A stretch of DNA of 64,000 bases. It comes from Terriglobia bacterium. Lineage in GTDB: Bacteria; Acidobacteriota; Terriglobia; Bryobacterales; Bryobacteraceae. Made by a program: the position numbers and the translations under genes. Under the pieces are notes generated by a model. That model was not told the DNA's origin and searched no databases. It saw only the letters and a program-made list of their open reading frames with translations. Of the stretch, positions 62,240-64,000 are shown piece after piece (positions within the stretch are counted from its first letter, which is position 1; each line of letters starts with the position of its first letter). The DNA lies in NCBI GenBank assembly GCA_020073445.1, contig JAIQFE010000003.1:1-64000 (forward strand), in the 5' to 3' direction.

Positions 62240-63496
62240 ATGCAGGTTCACGCTCCCGAACCCGCGACCGGTTCCCCCGCTGGCGGGGATCCGCTCGGAT
62301 CCTCCAGCGCGCGGCGGGCACTCGCCGGATTCTTCGTATCCGGAGTGCTGTTGTCGTTCCTCGGCACCATCCTGTTTTCCTGGGAGCATCACCTCACATC
62401 GCAGTACGGCATCGTAGGCCTGTACTACGCGGGGTTGATCGCGGGACTGGTCGGATCCGCCCGTCTTTCGCCCGCTCTGCTGCGGCGCAAAGGTCTCGGC
62501 TGGACGCTGGCGCTGGCGTGTGTACTAGCCGGAGCGGCGTTCCTCTACCTGGCGTTCGTATCTCCGCCGTTTTCCCCGTGGTGGCGCGTGGCGGGCATGG
62601 CGATCGTCGGATTTGCCGCGGGCCTGCTGCATACCGCGATCTTTCACGCCATCTCGCCGATGTATCGACACGATCCGGCGGCCACCGTGAACCTTGCCGG
62701 CATCCTGTTCGGGTCGGGATGCTTCGCGCTGGCGATCGTGATTTCGGGGACGTTTTACCTTTACACCGCGGCGGCAGTGCAGGTCTGGATCGCCGTGATT
62801 CCGGCGCTGTTCGGCTGGATGTATTGGAAGACGCCCTTCCCGACTCAGCATGTTGAGCCCGTGCTTCAGCAGCCTCCGTCGCGCGAAGTCTTGTCCGAAC
62901 TCCGCAGCACCGGAGCCGTGCTGTTGAGCCTGCTGTTATTTTTCCAACTGGGAAACGAATGGGCTCTGGCCGGCTGGCTTCCGCTGTTTCTGAGCCAAAG
63001 GCTCGGCATCAGCCCGCCGTCCGCGCTCGGGATGCTGGCGCTGTACTGGTTCGCTTTGACGATAGGACGAGCGGCGTCGCAATGGATCCTGCCGCGCGCG
63101 CGGCATGGCAGATTGCTGCTAGCGACCGTCACCGCGGCCATGTTCGGCTGCATCATCCTCAGCGCGACCGACAATCGCTTTGGAGCGATCACCGGCGTCC
63201 TGCTGGTGGGCTTGGCGTTCGCGCCGATTTATCCCCTGGTAGTGGAAAAGATCGGCCACCGTTTCCCGTACTATCACCCCGGTTTCTATAACGGGATCTT
63301 TTCTCTTGCGATGGCGGGAGGGCTTCTCACTCCGGGAATGATGGGCTACCTCGCGTCCGTGTACGGCCTCCGCATGATCATGCTGATCCCGCTGATCGGA
63401 TCGGTGGTGGTGTTCGTTCTGCTGCTATTGATTTGGTTGGAGTCGCGGCTGCGGGCGTATAGCTCGCCTCCGGCATCATCGGCGCACTCGGCGTAA
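62240..63496 (+). CDS. MFS transporter (sugar/anion-type, substrate unknown)
   Basis: Integral membrane protein of 418 residues with 12 predicted helices, two six-helix halves joined by a cytoplasmic loop around 200-225. Features such as HTAIFHAISPMYRHDP, the NEWALAGWLPLFLS helix and the C-terminal GFYNGIFSLAMAGGLLTPG stretch are like FucP- or proton-linked sugar transporters. No sugar-specific residues can be assigned. Gene begins 17 bases after the protease. Confidence 0.85.
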   Translation: MQVHAPEPATGSPAGGDPLGSSSARRALAGFFVSGVLLSFLGTILFSWEHHLTSQYGIVGLYYAGLIAGLVGSARLSPALLRRKGLGWTLALACVLAGAAFLYLAFVSPPFSPWWRVAGMAIVGFAAGLLHTAIFHAISPMYRHDPAATVNLAGILFGSGCFALAIVISGTFYLYTAAAVQVWIAVIPALFGWMYWKTPFPTQHVEPVLQQPPSREVLSELRSTGAVLLSLLLFFQLGNEWALAGWLPLFLSQRLGISPPSALGMLALYWFALTIGRAASQWILPRARHGRLLLATVTAAMFGCIILSATDNRFGAITGVLLVGLAFAPIYPLVVEKIGHRFPYYHPGFYNGIFSLAMAGGLLTPGMMGYLASVYGLRMIMLIPLIGSVVVFVLLLLIWLESRLRAYSSPPASSAHSA

Positions 63497-63627
63497 GTCA
63501 CGAGCATTGGCTCGGGCTGGCTATGATCGACGCGACTACGCTGCAACTTCTACGTAATCGACGGAAGTCCGGCAGACGATTTCCAATCTCCAAGATTCTT
63601 GTCAGCCCCGGGGGGGGCACTCACGAT

Positions 63628-64000
63628 CTAGAGCTCGCCGCTGACGAAGTTCCGCCCGCGCTTCTCCGGTCCCAGCCCCACCGTTACCGCCGCGAGTATG
63701 AGAACCAGTGCCGCCATAACCCCCATCGCCGTCGAATAGCTGAACGCCGCGGCAAAGCGAGCTTCGATGTATGCGGAACCCGACGCCACCAGTACGCCGA
63801 TCTGGTAACCGAACCCGGGGAAGAAGCCTCGGGCCTCGGGCGGCGACAGTTCGTTGATATGCGCTGGGATTGCCCCCCACGCTCCTTGCACCACCACCTG
63901 CATCAGGAACGCCCCCAGCATCAGCAGCGGCTTCGTGGGCGCCAGGATCCATAGCGGGATCACCAGCAGTCCAGTTAAGGTCACGCTCGCGATCATGCGT
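63628..64000 (-). CDS. MFS transporter, C-terminal part (runs off window)
   Basis: The C-terminal 120 or so residues of a transporter with about four membrane helices. Motif APTKPLLMLGAFLMQVVVQGAWGAIPAHINELSPPEARGFF resembles the last third of sialate/proline-type MFS permeases. The reading frame continues past position 64000, so the N-terminal two thirds are outside the window. It is convergent with the MFS gene at 62240-63496, which it does not overlap. Confidence 0.8.
   Translation of the reverse strand, partial: RMIASVTLTGLLVIPLWILAPTKPLLMLGAFLMQVVVQGAWGAIPAHINELSPPEARGFFPGFGYQIGVLVASGSAYIEARFAAAFSYSTAMGVMAALVLILAAVTVGLGPEKRGRNFVSGEL

Overview
The window looks like chromosome from an Acidobacteriota bacterium of the Solibacter/Bryobacter type. 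This is inferred from gene content, not from a marker gene. The indicators are a large Oar-like TonB-dependent receptor with a carboxypeptidase-like N-terminus, a DUF5916 outer-membrane protein, winged-helix/TPR and HTH/TolB regulators, PEP-CTERM and APEISP-type sorting tails, an ECF sigma factor paired with a membrane thioredoxin, and an expansion of small secreted DUF6152 and 'WEGD' proteins. I see no rRNA, tRNA or CRISPR array.

Layout. 0.3-1.7 kb: Tat-exported methionine-rich multicopper oxidase. 1.77-4.3 kb: IS91-like element with a tyrosine recombinase and a Y2 HUH transposase. 4.5-10.5 kb: a 1998-residue secreted protein carrying Ig-like repeats, a beta-helix and a heparinase II/III-like domain. 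10.7-18.7 kb: signalling and regulation (histidine kinase, PEP-CTERM protein, winged-helix ATPase-TPR regulator, HTH-membrane-TolB protein). 19.0-26.9 kb: one tightly overlapping seven-gene minus-strand operon (ric, nnrS, a NarK transporter fused to a NarI-like cytochrome b domain, a NarB-like molybdoenzyme, a 16-Cys ferredoxin, a Rieske protein and a small membrane protein). It reads as a nitrate uptake and reduction unit with nitric oxide protection at its head. 26.9-31.4 kb: gene-poor accessory stretch with a coiled-coil protein, an excisionase-like protein, a tyrosine integrase and a protein kinase truncated at the junction.

31.4-51.1 kb: mostly secreted proteins. Five genes (six domains) share a 'WEGDTLVVDT' core. 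DUF6152 is encoded directly upstream of it twice and fused to it once. Between them lie DinB, VOC, HbpS-like, sterol desaturase, LolA-like, TonB receptor, cupin, amino acid permease, HupE and AI-2E-type genes, and a degenerate tandem triplet of tiny APEISP-tail proteins.

51.1-64 kb: AraC/GyrI regulator, MarC, DUF1810, a carboxyltransferase-crotonase pair, DUF5916 protein, ECF sigma/TlpA pair, then a housekeeping run folD-coaE-htrA-MFS, ending inside another MFS gene.

The most promising under-described items are the NarK-NarI-like fusion operon, the DUF6152/WEGD secreted module, the ECF sigma factor coupled to an anti-sigma-like thioredoxin, and the APEISP cassette array.
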